Positions 16,294 through 23,933 of a stretch of DNA of 64,000 nt are shown here, one piece after another; position 1 is the stretch's first letter; the number at the start of each line of letters is the position of its first letter. Under the pieces are notes generated by a model that saw only the letters and a program-made list of their open reading frames with translations, made no database searches and was not told the origin of the DNA. Made by a program: the position numbers and the translations under genes. The stretch is from Streptomyces sp. HD (GTDB taxonomy: Bacteria > Actinomycetota > Actinomycetes > Streptomycetales > Streptomycetaceae). The stretch covers positions 1 through 64,000 of the forward strand of contig NZ_JAQMYP010000016.1 in the NCBI RefSeq assembly GCF_028369295.1. The letters run 5' to 3'.

Positions 16294-17502
16294 TCAGGCC
16301 CGCTCCGCCACCGCCGCCGGATCGTCCAGCACCGCTCGCGCCACCGAGTGCGCGGCGCCCAGCAACGGCCCCTCGGGGCCGAACCGCGACACGGACACCG
16401 GGCAGGCGGGACCCGCCGTACGCCGGTCCAACTCGGCCTCCAGCGACGGCAGCAGCCAAGGCGCAAGCCCGGCCAGCGCACCGCCCAGCACCACACTCTC
16501 GGGGTCCAGCAGATTGACCGCACCGGTCAGGGCTATACCGAGCGCGGTTCCCGCATCGCGCAACGCCCGCCGTACGTTCTCGTCGCCCTCGGCAGCGCGC
16601 TCGGCCAGCAGGCCGACCCGGTCCTCACCCGGCTCCAGCCCGGCCGCACGCAGCACCGCCTCCTCGCCGGCGTACTGCTCCAGACACCCGCGTCCCCCGC
16701 ACGCGCACTCGGGGCCGTCCGGCCGGACGGGCACATGCCCCAGCTCACCGGCGAAACCCCGAGTCCCGTGCAGCAGCCCCCCGTCCACCACGACCGCCGC
16801 GCCGATGCCGATCTCCGCCGACACATGCAGGAAGTCGCGTGGGGTGCCGTCGCCGAGCCAGAGTTCGGCGAGCGCGCCGAAGTTGGCCTCGTTGCCCACG
16901 GTCAGCGGGAAGTCCACGGGCAGCAGATCGCCGAGGTCCGTGTCGCGCCAGTCGAGGTTCGGGGCGCGCACGACCGTACGGGCGTCCCGTGCCACCAGAC
17001 CCGGCACGGCGACCGCCAGACCCGCCGGCCACAGGCCCTCGCGATCGGCCTCGGCGAGTACCCGGCGTACCAGCCCGGTGAGTTCCTCGATCACCGGCTC
17101 GGGCGCACGGCCCCGGTTCGCGCCGTATCTGACCGCCCTGGACCGCACCTCACCGCGCAGATCGACCGCGCAGACGGCGAGATGGTCGACACCGACCTCG
17201 GCGCCTATGCCTGCCGGACCGCGCCCGCTGACGGCGAGCGCCGATCCGGGACGGCCCACCCGGCTGGGCCGCTCGGGACCGAGCTCCTCCAGCAGCCCCG
17301 AGCGGATCAACTCGTCGACGAGCGTGGACACAGCCGCACGGGTCAGCCCGATGCGGGAGGCCACGGCGGCGCGGGAGAGCGGACCCTCGGCGCTGACGGT
17401 GTGCATCACCCGGGCGAGATTGCGGCGGCGCATGCCCTGCTGGGTGTTGGGCAGCGCCGGTCCGGCGCCGGTTGGGTGGGCCTCGTGCAGCGGTGCGGTC
17501 AT
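16294..17502 (-). CDS. xylR: ROK-family repressor, probable xylose regulator
   Basis: 402 residues. The N-terminal winged HTH (SRAAVASRIGLTRAAVSTLVDELI) is followed by a ROK domain. The sugar-binding FAGELGHVPV and the zinc-binding cluster CACGGRGCLEQY are both intact. It starts 14 bases after the xylB stop, so xylB-xylR form an operon divergent from xylA. ROK repressors of this type bind the operator without xylose and release it when xylose binds. The likely operator is the perfect palindrome at 19102-19127. Confidence 0.9.
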   Translation of the reverse strand: MTAPLHEAHPTGAGPALPNTQQGMRRRNLARVMHTVSAEGPLSRAAVASRIGLTRAAVSTLVDELIRSGLLEELGPERPSRVGRPGSALAVSGRGPAGIGAEVGVDHLAVCAVDLRGEVRSRAVRYGANRGRAPEPVIEELTGLVRRVLAEADREGLWPAGLAVAVPGLVARDARTVVRAPNLDWRDTDLGDLLPVDFPLTVGNEANFGALAELWLGDGTPRDFLHVSAEIGIGAAVVVDGGLLHGTRGFAGELGHVPVRPDGPECACGGRGCLEQYAGEEAVLRAAGLEPGEDRVGLLAERAAEGDENVRRALRDAGTALGIALTGAVNLLDPESVVLGGALAGLAPWLLPSLEAELDRRTAGPACPVSVSRFGPEGPLLGAAHSVARAVLDDPAAVAERA

Positions 17503-17516
17503 GCCTCCGTCAGTCC

Positions 17517-18962
17517 TCAGTGTGTCTCGGGGGTCCGCTCCAGCAGCGGGGCCGCGTCGGAGAGTACCCCGCTGATCCTGGCCAGCGTCTCCTCGTCCCG
17601 CTCCACGGCGTCGAGTACCGGCCCGCGCGCGGTGTTCCAGCGCCGGGCGACCGCGGCCGGATCCTCGCCGGTCAGCAGGCCGGCCGCCTGGGCCGCCGCG
17701 CCGAGCGCGACCAGTTCCTTGGCCTCGGGGACCTGCACCGGACGGCCCGACAGCCGTCGTACGGTCTGCTGCCAGGCGGTGCCCCGGGCGCCACCGCCGA
17801 TCAGCAGCAGCGGGACCGAGCGGTCCGCGTCGTCGTCCAGGACCAGATCCAGGGCGCCGAGCAGCGAGTGGACCGCGCCGTCGTAGGCGGCCTGGAGGAG
17901 CTGACCGGCCGTCGTGTCGTGGCGCAGGCCGTGCAGGATGCCGGAGGCGTTCGGCAGGTTCGGGGTGCGTTCGCCGTCCAGGTAGGGCAGGAGGGTCAGG
18001 CCGGTGGTGGGTTCCACGGCCTCGCGGTCGAGGCCCAGCAGGGCGGCGAGACGGTCCACGGCGAGCGTGCAGTTGAGGGTGCAGGCCAGCGGCAGCCAGT
18101 CGCCGTGCGCGTCGGCGAAGCCCGCCACCGTGCCGGTCGGGTCGGCGGGGCGCCGCTTCGCCACCGCGTACACCGTGCCGGACGTACCGAGGCTCAGCAC
18201 GGGCGCGCCGGGACGCAGACCCAGGCCCAGCGCGGCGGCCGCGTTGTCGCCGGTCCCCGGAGCGACCAGGGTGCCTTTGGAGAACGGCAGGTCATGGCTG
18301 TCACGCACGGTGCCCGCGATCTCGCCGGGCCGGACCACGCGGGGCAGCAGCGCCGGGTCTAGCCCCACATGCGCGAGGATCTCGTCGTCGTACGACTCCG
18401 TCCCCGACGCCCACCAGCCGGTACCCGAGACATCGCCGCGGTCGGTGGTGCCCTGCCCCGTGAGGCGTTCGGTGAGGTAGTCGTGGGGGAGGCGTACGGC
18501 CTTGGTGGCCTGCACCGACTCCGGTTCGTTCTCGGCCAGCCAGGCCCACTTCGTGACCGTGAAGGACGCGGCCGGGACGGATCCGGTGCGCTCGGCCCAG
18601 AACTTCGCGCCGCCCAGTTCCTCGGTCAGCCGGCGGGCCTGCGGCGCCGAGCGCACGTCGTTCCACAGCAGTGCGGGACGCACCGGCTCACCTCGGTCGT
18701 CCAGCGTGACCAGGCCGTGCTGCTGCCCGCCGATCGACACCGCGGCGGCCTCGTGCGCGGCGTCGCCGCACTGACGCAGCGCCTCGCACAGGGCGTCCCA
18801 CCACTGGCGCGGGTCGCTCTCGCGGCCGGCCCCGGAGGAAACCGTGTGCGGCGCCTGGCCGCTCGCGACGACCTGCCCGGTCGACGCGTCGACGACCAGG
18901 GCCTTCGTGGACTGGGTGGACGTGTCCACGCCGACGACGAGCGGACCCTCGGCTGCTGACAT
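17517..18962 (-). CDS. xylB: Xylulokinase
   Basis: 481 residues of the FGGY kinase family. It has VVGVDTSTQSTKALVVD (ATP phosphate-1 loop), SIGGQQHGLV (the QHG sugar region), LSLGTSGTVYAV and LLLIGGGARGTAW (adenosine motif). It phosphorylates D-xylulose to xylulose 5-phosphate for the pentose phosphate pathway. The ATG at 18962 has GGGAG seven bases upstream; upstream in-frame sequence to 19088 crosses the promoter and is not coding. It is divergent from xylA and co-transcribed with xylR. Confidence 0.96.
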   Translation of the reverse strand: MSAAEGPLVVGVDTSTQSTKALVVDASTGQVVASGQAPHTVSSGAGRESDPRQWWDALCEALRQCGDAAHEAAAVSIGGQQHGLVTLDDRGEPVRPALLWNDVRSAPQARRLTEELGGAKFWAERTGSVPAASFTVTKWAWLAENEPESVQATKAVRLPHDYLTERLTGQGTTDRGDVSGTGWWASGTESYDDEILAHVGLDPALLPRVVRPGEIAGTVRDSHDLPFSKGTLVAPGTGDNAAAALGLGLRPGAPVLSLGTSGTVYAVAKRRPADPTGTVAGFADAHGDWLPLACTLNCTLAVDRLAALLGLDREAVEPTTGLTLLPYLDGERTPNLPNASGILHGLRHDTTAGQLLQAAYDGAVHSLLGALDLVLDDDADRSVPLLLIGGGARGTAWQQTVRRLSGRPVQVPEAKELVALGAAAQAAGLLTGEDPAAVARRWNTARGPVLDAVERDEETLARISGVLSDAAPLLERTPETH

Positions 18963-19101
18963 CGGGTTTCTCCCTCTTCCGCGGCTCTGCGGGATCTGAC
19001 CTGCTGATTCAAGGGTGCCCCGGATTACCACGACCCGGACCTCACCCCATCGGGGACACCTTGTCCCTTCCCAGGGACGCGACGGCATACTAATTTGTAA
19101 A

Positions 19102-19127
19102 TCGCCATGACGAAATAGTCATGGCGA
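19102..19127. promoter_or_regulatory. Perfect inverted repeat in the xylB-xylA divergent promoter, probable XylR operator
   Basis: TCGCCATGAC (19102-19111), a six-base spacer GAAATA, and GTCATGGCGA (19118-19127) form a perfect 10-bp dyad. It lies 39 bases upstream of the xylA start in the only shared regulatory region. An imperfect outer dyad (ACTAATTTG...CGAAATAGT) surrounds the left side. ROK repressors bind dyads of this size. Confidence 0.75.
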
Positions 19128-19165
19128 GTCGTGCAAGCAGTCGTCAGCAAGCAAGGAGCCGCGGT

Positions 19166-20332
19166 ATGAGCTTCCAGCCCACCCCCGAGGACAGGTTCAC
19201 TTTCGGCCTGTGGACCGTCGGCTGGCAGGGACGGGACCCCTTCGGCGAGGCCACCCGCCGTGCCCTCGACCCGGTCGAGACGGTGCAGCGTCTGGCCGAG
19301 CTCGGCGCCTACGGCGTCACCTTCCACGACGACGACCTGATCCCCTTCGGGTCCTCCGACACCGAGCGCGAGGCGCACATCAAGCGCTTCCGTGAGGCGC
19401 TCGACGCGACCGGCATGACCGTGCCGATGGCCACCACCAACCTCTTCACGCACCCCGTCTTCAAGGACGGCGCGTTCACCGCCAACGACCGCGACGTGCG
19501 TCGCTACGCCCTGCGCAAGACGATCTGCAACATCGATCTCGCGGTCGAGCTGGGCGCGAAGACGTACGTCGCCTGGGGCGGCCGCGAGGGAGCCGAGTCC
19601 GGCGCCGCCAAGGACGTGCGGGTGGCCCTCGACCGCATGAAGGAGGCCTTCGACCTCCTCGGCGAGTACGTCACCTCCCAGGGCTACGACCTGAAGTTCG
19701 CGATCGAGCCCAAGCCGAACGAGCCGCGCGGCGACATCCTGCTGCCCACCGTCGGCCACGCGCTGGCGTTCATCGAGCGCCTGGAGCGCCCGGAGCTGTA
19801 CGGCGTCAACCCGGAGGTCGGCCACGAGCAGATGGCCGGGCTGAACTTCCCGCACGGCATCGCGCAGGCGCTGTGGGCGGGCAAGCTCTTCCACATCGAC
19901 CTCAACGGTCAGTCCGGCATCAAGTACGACCAGGACCTGCGCTTCGGCGCCGGTGACCTGCGCGCCGCCTTCTGGCTGGTCGACCTCCTGGAGAGCGCCG
20001 GCTACTCCGGCCCCCGCCACTTCGACTTCAAGCCGCCGCGGACCGAGGACCTCGACGGCGTGTGGGCGTCGGCCGCGGGATGCATGCGCAACTACCTCAT
20101 CCTGAAGGAGCGTTCGGCCGCCTTCCGCGCCGACCCGGAGGTCCAGGAGGCTCTGCACGCCTCCCGCCTGGACGAGCTGGCCCAGCCGACGGCCGCGGAC
20201 GGCCTCAAGGCGCTGCTCGCGGACCGCACGGCCTTCGAGGAGTTCGACGTCGAGGCGACCGCCGCGCGCGGGATGGCGTTCGAGCGACTCGACCAACTGG
20301 CGATGGACCATCTGCTGGGCGCCCGCGGCTGA
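19166..20332 (+). CDS. xylA: Xylose isomerase
   Basis: 388 residues, the standard actinobacterial type I enzyme. The catalytic pair His54 and Asp57 is in VTFHDDDLIPFG. The metal-binding IEPKPNEPRGD holds Glu181 and Lys183, GHEQMAG holds His220, and the C-terminal metal site includes HFDFKPPR. It converts D-xylose to D-xylulose in the cytoplasm. The ATG at 19166 has AAGGAG seven bases upstream; the ATG at 19121 lies inside the palindrome and is not used. It is divergent from xylB. Confidence 0.97.
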   Translation: MSFQPTPEDRFTFGLWTVGWQGRDPFGEATRRALDPVETVQRLAELGAYGVTFHDDDLIPFGSSDTEREAHIKRFREALDATGMTVPMATTNLFTHPVFKDGAFTANDRDVRRYALRKTICNIDLAVELGAKTYVAWGGREGAESGAAKDVRVALDRMKEAFDLLGEYVTSQGYDLKFAIEPKPNEPRGDILLPTVGHALAFIERLERPELYGVNPEVGHEQMAGLNFPHGIAQALWAGKLFHIDLNGQSGIKYDQDLRFGAGDLRAAFWLVDLLESAGYSGPRHFDFKPPRTEDLDGVWASAAGCMRNYLILKERSAAFRADPEVQEALHASRLDELAQPTAADGLKALLADRTAFEEFDVEATAARGMAFERLDQLAMDHLLGARG

Positions 20333-20336
20333 GGCT

Positions 20337-20393
20337 GCCGGGCCCGGCGCCAGGACGGCGCTGCCGACACCGCCGGGCCCGGCGTCAGGACGG
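20337..20393. repeat. Direct repeat of 22 bp carrying GC palindromes, after xylA
   Basis: The block from 20337 to 20358 recurs at 20372-20393 with one mismatch. Each copy starts with the self-complementary GCCGGGCCCGGC. Two strong hairpins (or one cruciform between the copies) can form directly behind the xylA stop and probably end xylA transcription. Confidence 0.65.
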
Positions 20394-20639
20394 GGCCGTA
20401 GGTACTGCCGTCACTCGCGCGCATGCCCGCGCGCATGCCCCAGCGCATGACCCGTCTCGCGTGCGGCCCGTCCGTCGAAGGGCGGGTTCACGCGCGGGTG
20501 CGGGTTGCGCGCCTGGGACCAGGGTGAGCTGACGGGGCGCCGCGCGTGTGTGCCGGAATCGTGCGATCCATGGAATGGGGCCGTATCAACTCCCGCGAGG
20601 GGGTCGCGTCCTGACGGATATGAGGCGACTCTTGACGGT
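20394..20639. other. Spacer between xylA and the Pro-rich membrane protein
   Basis: It contains a short GCGCATGCCC-type repeat (three copies of GCGCATG near 20418-20447) and no recognisable gene. The promoter of the next gene must lie here. Confidence 0.4.
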
Positions 20640-21116
20640 ATGGCTATGCCGCCCGTACCGCCTCAGCCGCCCGGACCGCCGGGTGACACGCCGCCGCCGG
20701 GTGGCGGCTTCGGACCCCCTCCTGGCGGCTATGGCCCCACAGGTTCCTCGGGAGGCTACGGTCCCCCTCCGGGAGACAGCGGCCCACCTTCGTACGGTGG
20801 TTGGCCTCCGTCGGAACCGCCCGACGGAGGTGGCGGACCGGGGCGGCGCCGCACCCCGGTGTTCATCCTGCTCGCTGTGATCGTGGCCGTCGGAGCCGTG
20901 GTGGCCGTGGTTCTGATGGTCTCGGGGAGCGACGACTCACCCGGCGAGAGGCCGTCGTCCGAGAGCAGCGGGAGCGGCTCGCCCAAGCCGTCGTTCAGCG
21001 TCCCGACCGAGTTGCCCAGCAAGCTGCCGAGCGAACTGCCGACATCACTGCCGTCGGGGTTGCCCACCGAACTGCCCAGCGGCCTGCCGAGCGACCTTGA
21101 GTCGCTGATTCCGTAA
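20640..21116 (+). CDS. Proline-rich single-pass membrane protein with LPSxLPTE repeats
   Basis: About 158 residues. The N-terminal 70 residues are rich in Pro, Gly and Tyr (PPGGYGP-type cytoplasmic tail) and end with GPGRRR. One transmembrane helix follows (VFILLAVIVAVGAVVAVVLM). The outer part is Ser-rich and then repeats a four-residue motif (LPSK, LPSE, LPTS, LPSG, LPTE, LPSG, LPSD), about seven times. I do not recognise a domain. The topology suggests an envelope protein with an extended Pro-rich external stalk. Start choice is uncertain; the two ATGs at 20640 and 20646 both lack a strong RBS. Confidence 0.6.
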   Translation: MAMPPVPPQPPGPPGDTPPPGGGFGPPPGGYGPTGSSGGYGPPPGDSGPPSYGGWPPSEPPDGGGGPGRRRTPVFILLAVIVAVGAVVAVVLMVSGSDDSPGERPSSESSGSGSPKPSFSVPTELPSKLPSELPTSLPSGLPTELPSGLPSDLESLIP

Positions 21117-21141
21117 CCGGAGGACGAGCGGTGACCGGCTG

Positions 21142-22488
21142 TCAGATGCCGTGCGGCAGCCGGACGTAGATCACCGAAGTCTCCACACCGCTGTCGACCA
21201 GCCGGCCCTGCGCGTCGAACGCGCCCGCCCCATCCGTCATCCCGAAGTCGTTGTCGTTGATGAGAGCCAGCGTGTCGTGGCCCACGCGCGCGACGCCCTC
21301 GATCTTCCCCGGCACACCGGCGACCGTGCCCAGGTCGACGACCAGCTTCTTGGAAAGCACCGGCACGCCCGAGGAGGCCGGGTCGTCGAGCTGTTCGAGC
21401 GACGGAGCCGTCGTGTCGTCGTCCCAGGGGCCACCCAGGATGTTCGACGCACGGTCCGGACGCACCAGCTGCAGCCGAGCGGCCTTGTCGGTGCGCTCCT
21501 CGACCAGCAGCCGGTTCCCGCCCACGGACACGACCGACGAGATCTTCAGCTCGGAGGGGTCGTCCTCGCTCGGGTCGATCACGTTCACCGGGTCGAAGCG
21601 GTACGCGTACTCGGCGGTGACCGCCTTCTTCTTCGGCGAGAACCGCAGCAGCCGCGTGGTGCGCGACGCCTCACCGGCGTCCGTGTCCGGCAGGGACAGC
21701 GGGCTCTGGACGGCCATCACCAGATCGCCGTCCGGCAGCTGCGCCAGCCCTTCGAAGCCGCGGTTGGTCTTCCGGTGCAGCAGCACGGCGGGCAGCGCCT
21801 CCACGACCGGATAGTCCGTGCCCGTGAGGCCGAGCCCCTTGGGCACATAGCGCGTGAGAACCTTCCCGCGCGCGGAGACATGCACAAGGGAGGGCCCGTA
21901 CTCGTCGACGAGCCAGAAACTCCCGTCGGCGGCCCGCACTATGCCCTCGGTGTCCAGTCCGTTCGCGTTGTACGCCAGCGGAGTCCGCGCGTCGTACGAG
22001 TAGGGCGCCTCGTCGCGTCCCTCCTGGTTCGACAGCCCGGTGACGGGCTTCCCGGACGCGGTCGTGACCGGGATCGCGTCGAGCACCCGCACGGTGTCTC
22101 CCGTCACCCGAATCTTCACGATCGCCGGATCGAAGCCCGGCACGGGGAACGTACGGCGCTTCTTGCCGTCCACCTTGATCTGGCCGTTGGGGCCGCGGTC
22201 GGTGACCGTCCAGAACTCGCCCTTGCGGCCCGCCGGGTAGATGTCGCTGCCGATGCCGCCGAGGTCCACGCCCCGGTCGTTGTCCACGGTGCCGGGCAGC
22301 AGCGCGTTGCTGAACGCACCGAGCGGGAGGTCGCCGAGCGTCGCCGTACGCACGACGCGCGCGTCGCCGCCCTCGTCCCCTGCGCCGGAGGCGGGCCCGG
22401 CGGCCACGAGCGCCGCGATCACCGCGACGGGTACGCCTCCGGCGACGAAGCGGCGGCTGCTGCGCCGACCGGTGCTGTGCGGGGACAT
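21142..22488 (-). CDS. Secreted esterase-like phytase family protein
   Basis: 448 residues. A Sec-type signal (RRFVAGGVPVAVIAALVAAGPASGA) leads into a PF13449-like beta-propeller. Typical elements are GGIGSDIYPAGRKGEFWTVTDRGPNG, LDTEGIVRAADGSFWLVDEYGPSL, NRGFEGLAQLPDGDLVMAVQS and KIEGVARV. The family is described as having esterase-like activity linked to phytase proteins; the substrate here is unknown. AGGAGG lies four bases before the ATG. It converges with the Pro-rich gene and is transcribed alone. Confidence 0.85.
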   Translation of the reverse strand: MSPHSTGRRSSRRFVAGGVPVAVIAALVAAGPASGAGDEGGDARVVRTATLGDLPLGAFSNALLPGTVDNDRGVDLGGIGSDIYPAGRKGEFWTVTDRGPNGQIKVDGKKRRTFPVPGFDPAIVKIRVTGDTVRVLDAIPVTTASGKPVTGLSNQEGRDEAPYSYDARTPLAYNANGLDTEGIVRAADGSFWLVDEYGPSLVHVSARGKVLTRYVPKGLGLTGTDYPVVEALPAVLLHRKTNRGFEGLAQLPDGDLVMAVQSPLSLPDTDAGEASRTTRLLRFSPKKKAVTAEYAYRFDPVNVIDPSEDDPSELKISSVVSVGGNRLLVEERTDKAARLQLVRPDRASNILGGPWDDDTTAPSLEQLDDPASSGVPVLSKKLVVDLGTVAGVPGKIEGVARVGHDTLALINDNDFGMTDGAGAFDAQGRLVDSGVETSVIYVRLPHGI

Positions 22489-22646
22489 CTGGCCTCCTGT
22501 GAACCAAGTTCGCCGACAGTGGCCAGAGTTGGAGCCCGCGCGGAACGCCGTACGACTGTGAGGTGAACGCAGGGCGACGGGCGCTCGTCGAGCCGACTTC
22601 CGCCTTGACGGCCTGGGTGCCCCTGCCGAGGCCCCGGGCGCACGCC

Positions 22647-23933
22647 CTACGGTGCCCCGTCCTCAGACGCGGGCTGTGTCGAGGCCAGCGCCGTCGCCGG
22701 GTCCTGGGCCGGGCCTCCGGCGGGTACCCAGCGGCCGAGTTCCTCGCGGTACGGCCACCAGCGGCCGTCGCGGCCCAGGCGCAGTTGGCTCGGCGCACCG
22801 ACGACCGTCCAACGGTTGCCCTGTGCCCGCAGCGACGGGCGCTCGTCCTCGTCCCAGGCGGACTCCAGGGCGGCACGCGCGCGTGCGAGAGTCTCGCCCT
22901 CGACGGTCCACTCCTCGTCGAGCACGGACAGCGCGGCGACGCCTCCCAGACGCCAGGCGCGAACCCCCAGCGCCAGCCCCTCCCGGCCGCGCCCGGACCC
23001 GTCGGCCAGCCGCTCCGCGACGTCCTCGGCGGGGGATCCGGCGGCGAAACGCACCGCGTCCTCGGCGAGCGTCAACGCCGCTTCCGTCGCCTGCTGTTCC
23101 GGACTCGTACGGAGAGCGTCCGCCAGCAGGCGGTGCGCTTCCGCGGCCGTCCGGGCGGCCAGGAACTCCAGGGCGGCCGGGTCGACGCCGAGAGCGGGGG
23201 GCGTCTCGGTGTCCAGGGACGGCGGTGCTTCCGGCTCGGTGGGCAGCTCGGGAACGGCGGGCAGTGGCGGCAGGATGTCGCCGGTCGCATACGCCTCCGC
23301 GGCGTCGACGCCTTCCGGTTCGGCCGACGTGGACGCTTCGGGCGGAGTGCCGGCGGGCGCGGAGCTGCGGGCCTGGAGATCGTCCAGCAGGTCGCGTTCG
23401 CCACGTCCACGCATCAGGAACAGGACGAAGGGGTCCTGGTCCAGCAGCCGTGCCACCTGATAGCAGAGTGCGGCCGTGTGCCCGCAGTGGTCCCAGGCGC
23501 CACAGTCGCATTCCGGTTCCAGGTCGCCCATGCCCGGCAGCAGTTCGATACCGGTGGCCGCCGCGTCCTCCACCAGGTGCGGCGGCATGTCGCGGTCCAG
23601 CAACGCCGCGACATGCCCCGCCCGTTCGACGGTCATGTCCAGGAAGCGATCCCACTGCTGCGCGGACAGCTCCTCCAGCAGCACATCGGCCCGATGCGCC
23701 GTACGGTCGCGGCTCTGTACGACGGCCGTGATACGCCCCGGACGCACCGACACCGCGCCGACCGCACCCGCGCGCGCGAGCCTGCGGCCGGCCTTGAGCT
23801 GCTGCAAGTCCAGCGCCGTCTCCTCCAGTGCCTTCAGCCAGGCCTGGCCCCACCACGTCTGCGCGAACCCCCGCCCGTGCGCAGGCGGCAGCGCGGCGAA
23901 CGTTCGCTCCATGTCACCGTCGTGTCGAATCAT
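22647..23933 (-). CDS. SWIM zinc-finger protein paired with the SNF2 helicase
   Basis: 428 residues. The SWIM motif CxC...CxH is complete: Cys142, Cys144, Cys150 and His152 in CDCGAWDHCGH. The following YQVARLLDQDPFVLF helix is typical. Residues 180-290 are acidic and Pro-rich. The C-terminus carries RWWPYREELGRWVP. The start overlaps the helicase stop by four bases (ATGA at 23930-23933), so the two proteins are made together and probably act as one complex. SWIM domains bind DNA or protein and accompany SNF2 ATPases in many actinobacteria; the role is probably in DNA repair or chromatin remodelling, not yet defined. Confidence 0.88.
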   Translation of the reverse strand: MIRHDGDMERTFAALPPAHGRGFAQTWWGQAWLKALEETALDLQQLKAGRRLARAGAVGAVSVRPGRITAVVQSRDRTAHRADVLLEELSAQQWDRFLDMTVERAGHVAALLDRDMPPHLVEDAAATGIELLPGMGDLEPECDCGAWDHCGHTAALCYQVARLLDQDPFVLFLMRGRGERDLLDDLQARSSAPAGTPPEASTSAEPEGVDAAEAYATGDILPPLPAVPELPTEPEAPPSLDTETPPALGVDPAALEFLAARTAAEAHRLLADALRTSPEQQATEAALTLAEDAVRFAAGSPAEDVAERLADGSGRGREGLALGVRAWRLGGVAALSVLDEEWTVEGETLARARAALESAWDEDERPSLRAQGNRWTVVGAPSQLRLGRDGRWWPYREELGRWVPAGGPAQDPATALASTQPASEDGAP

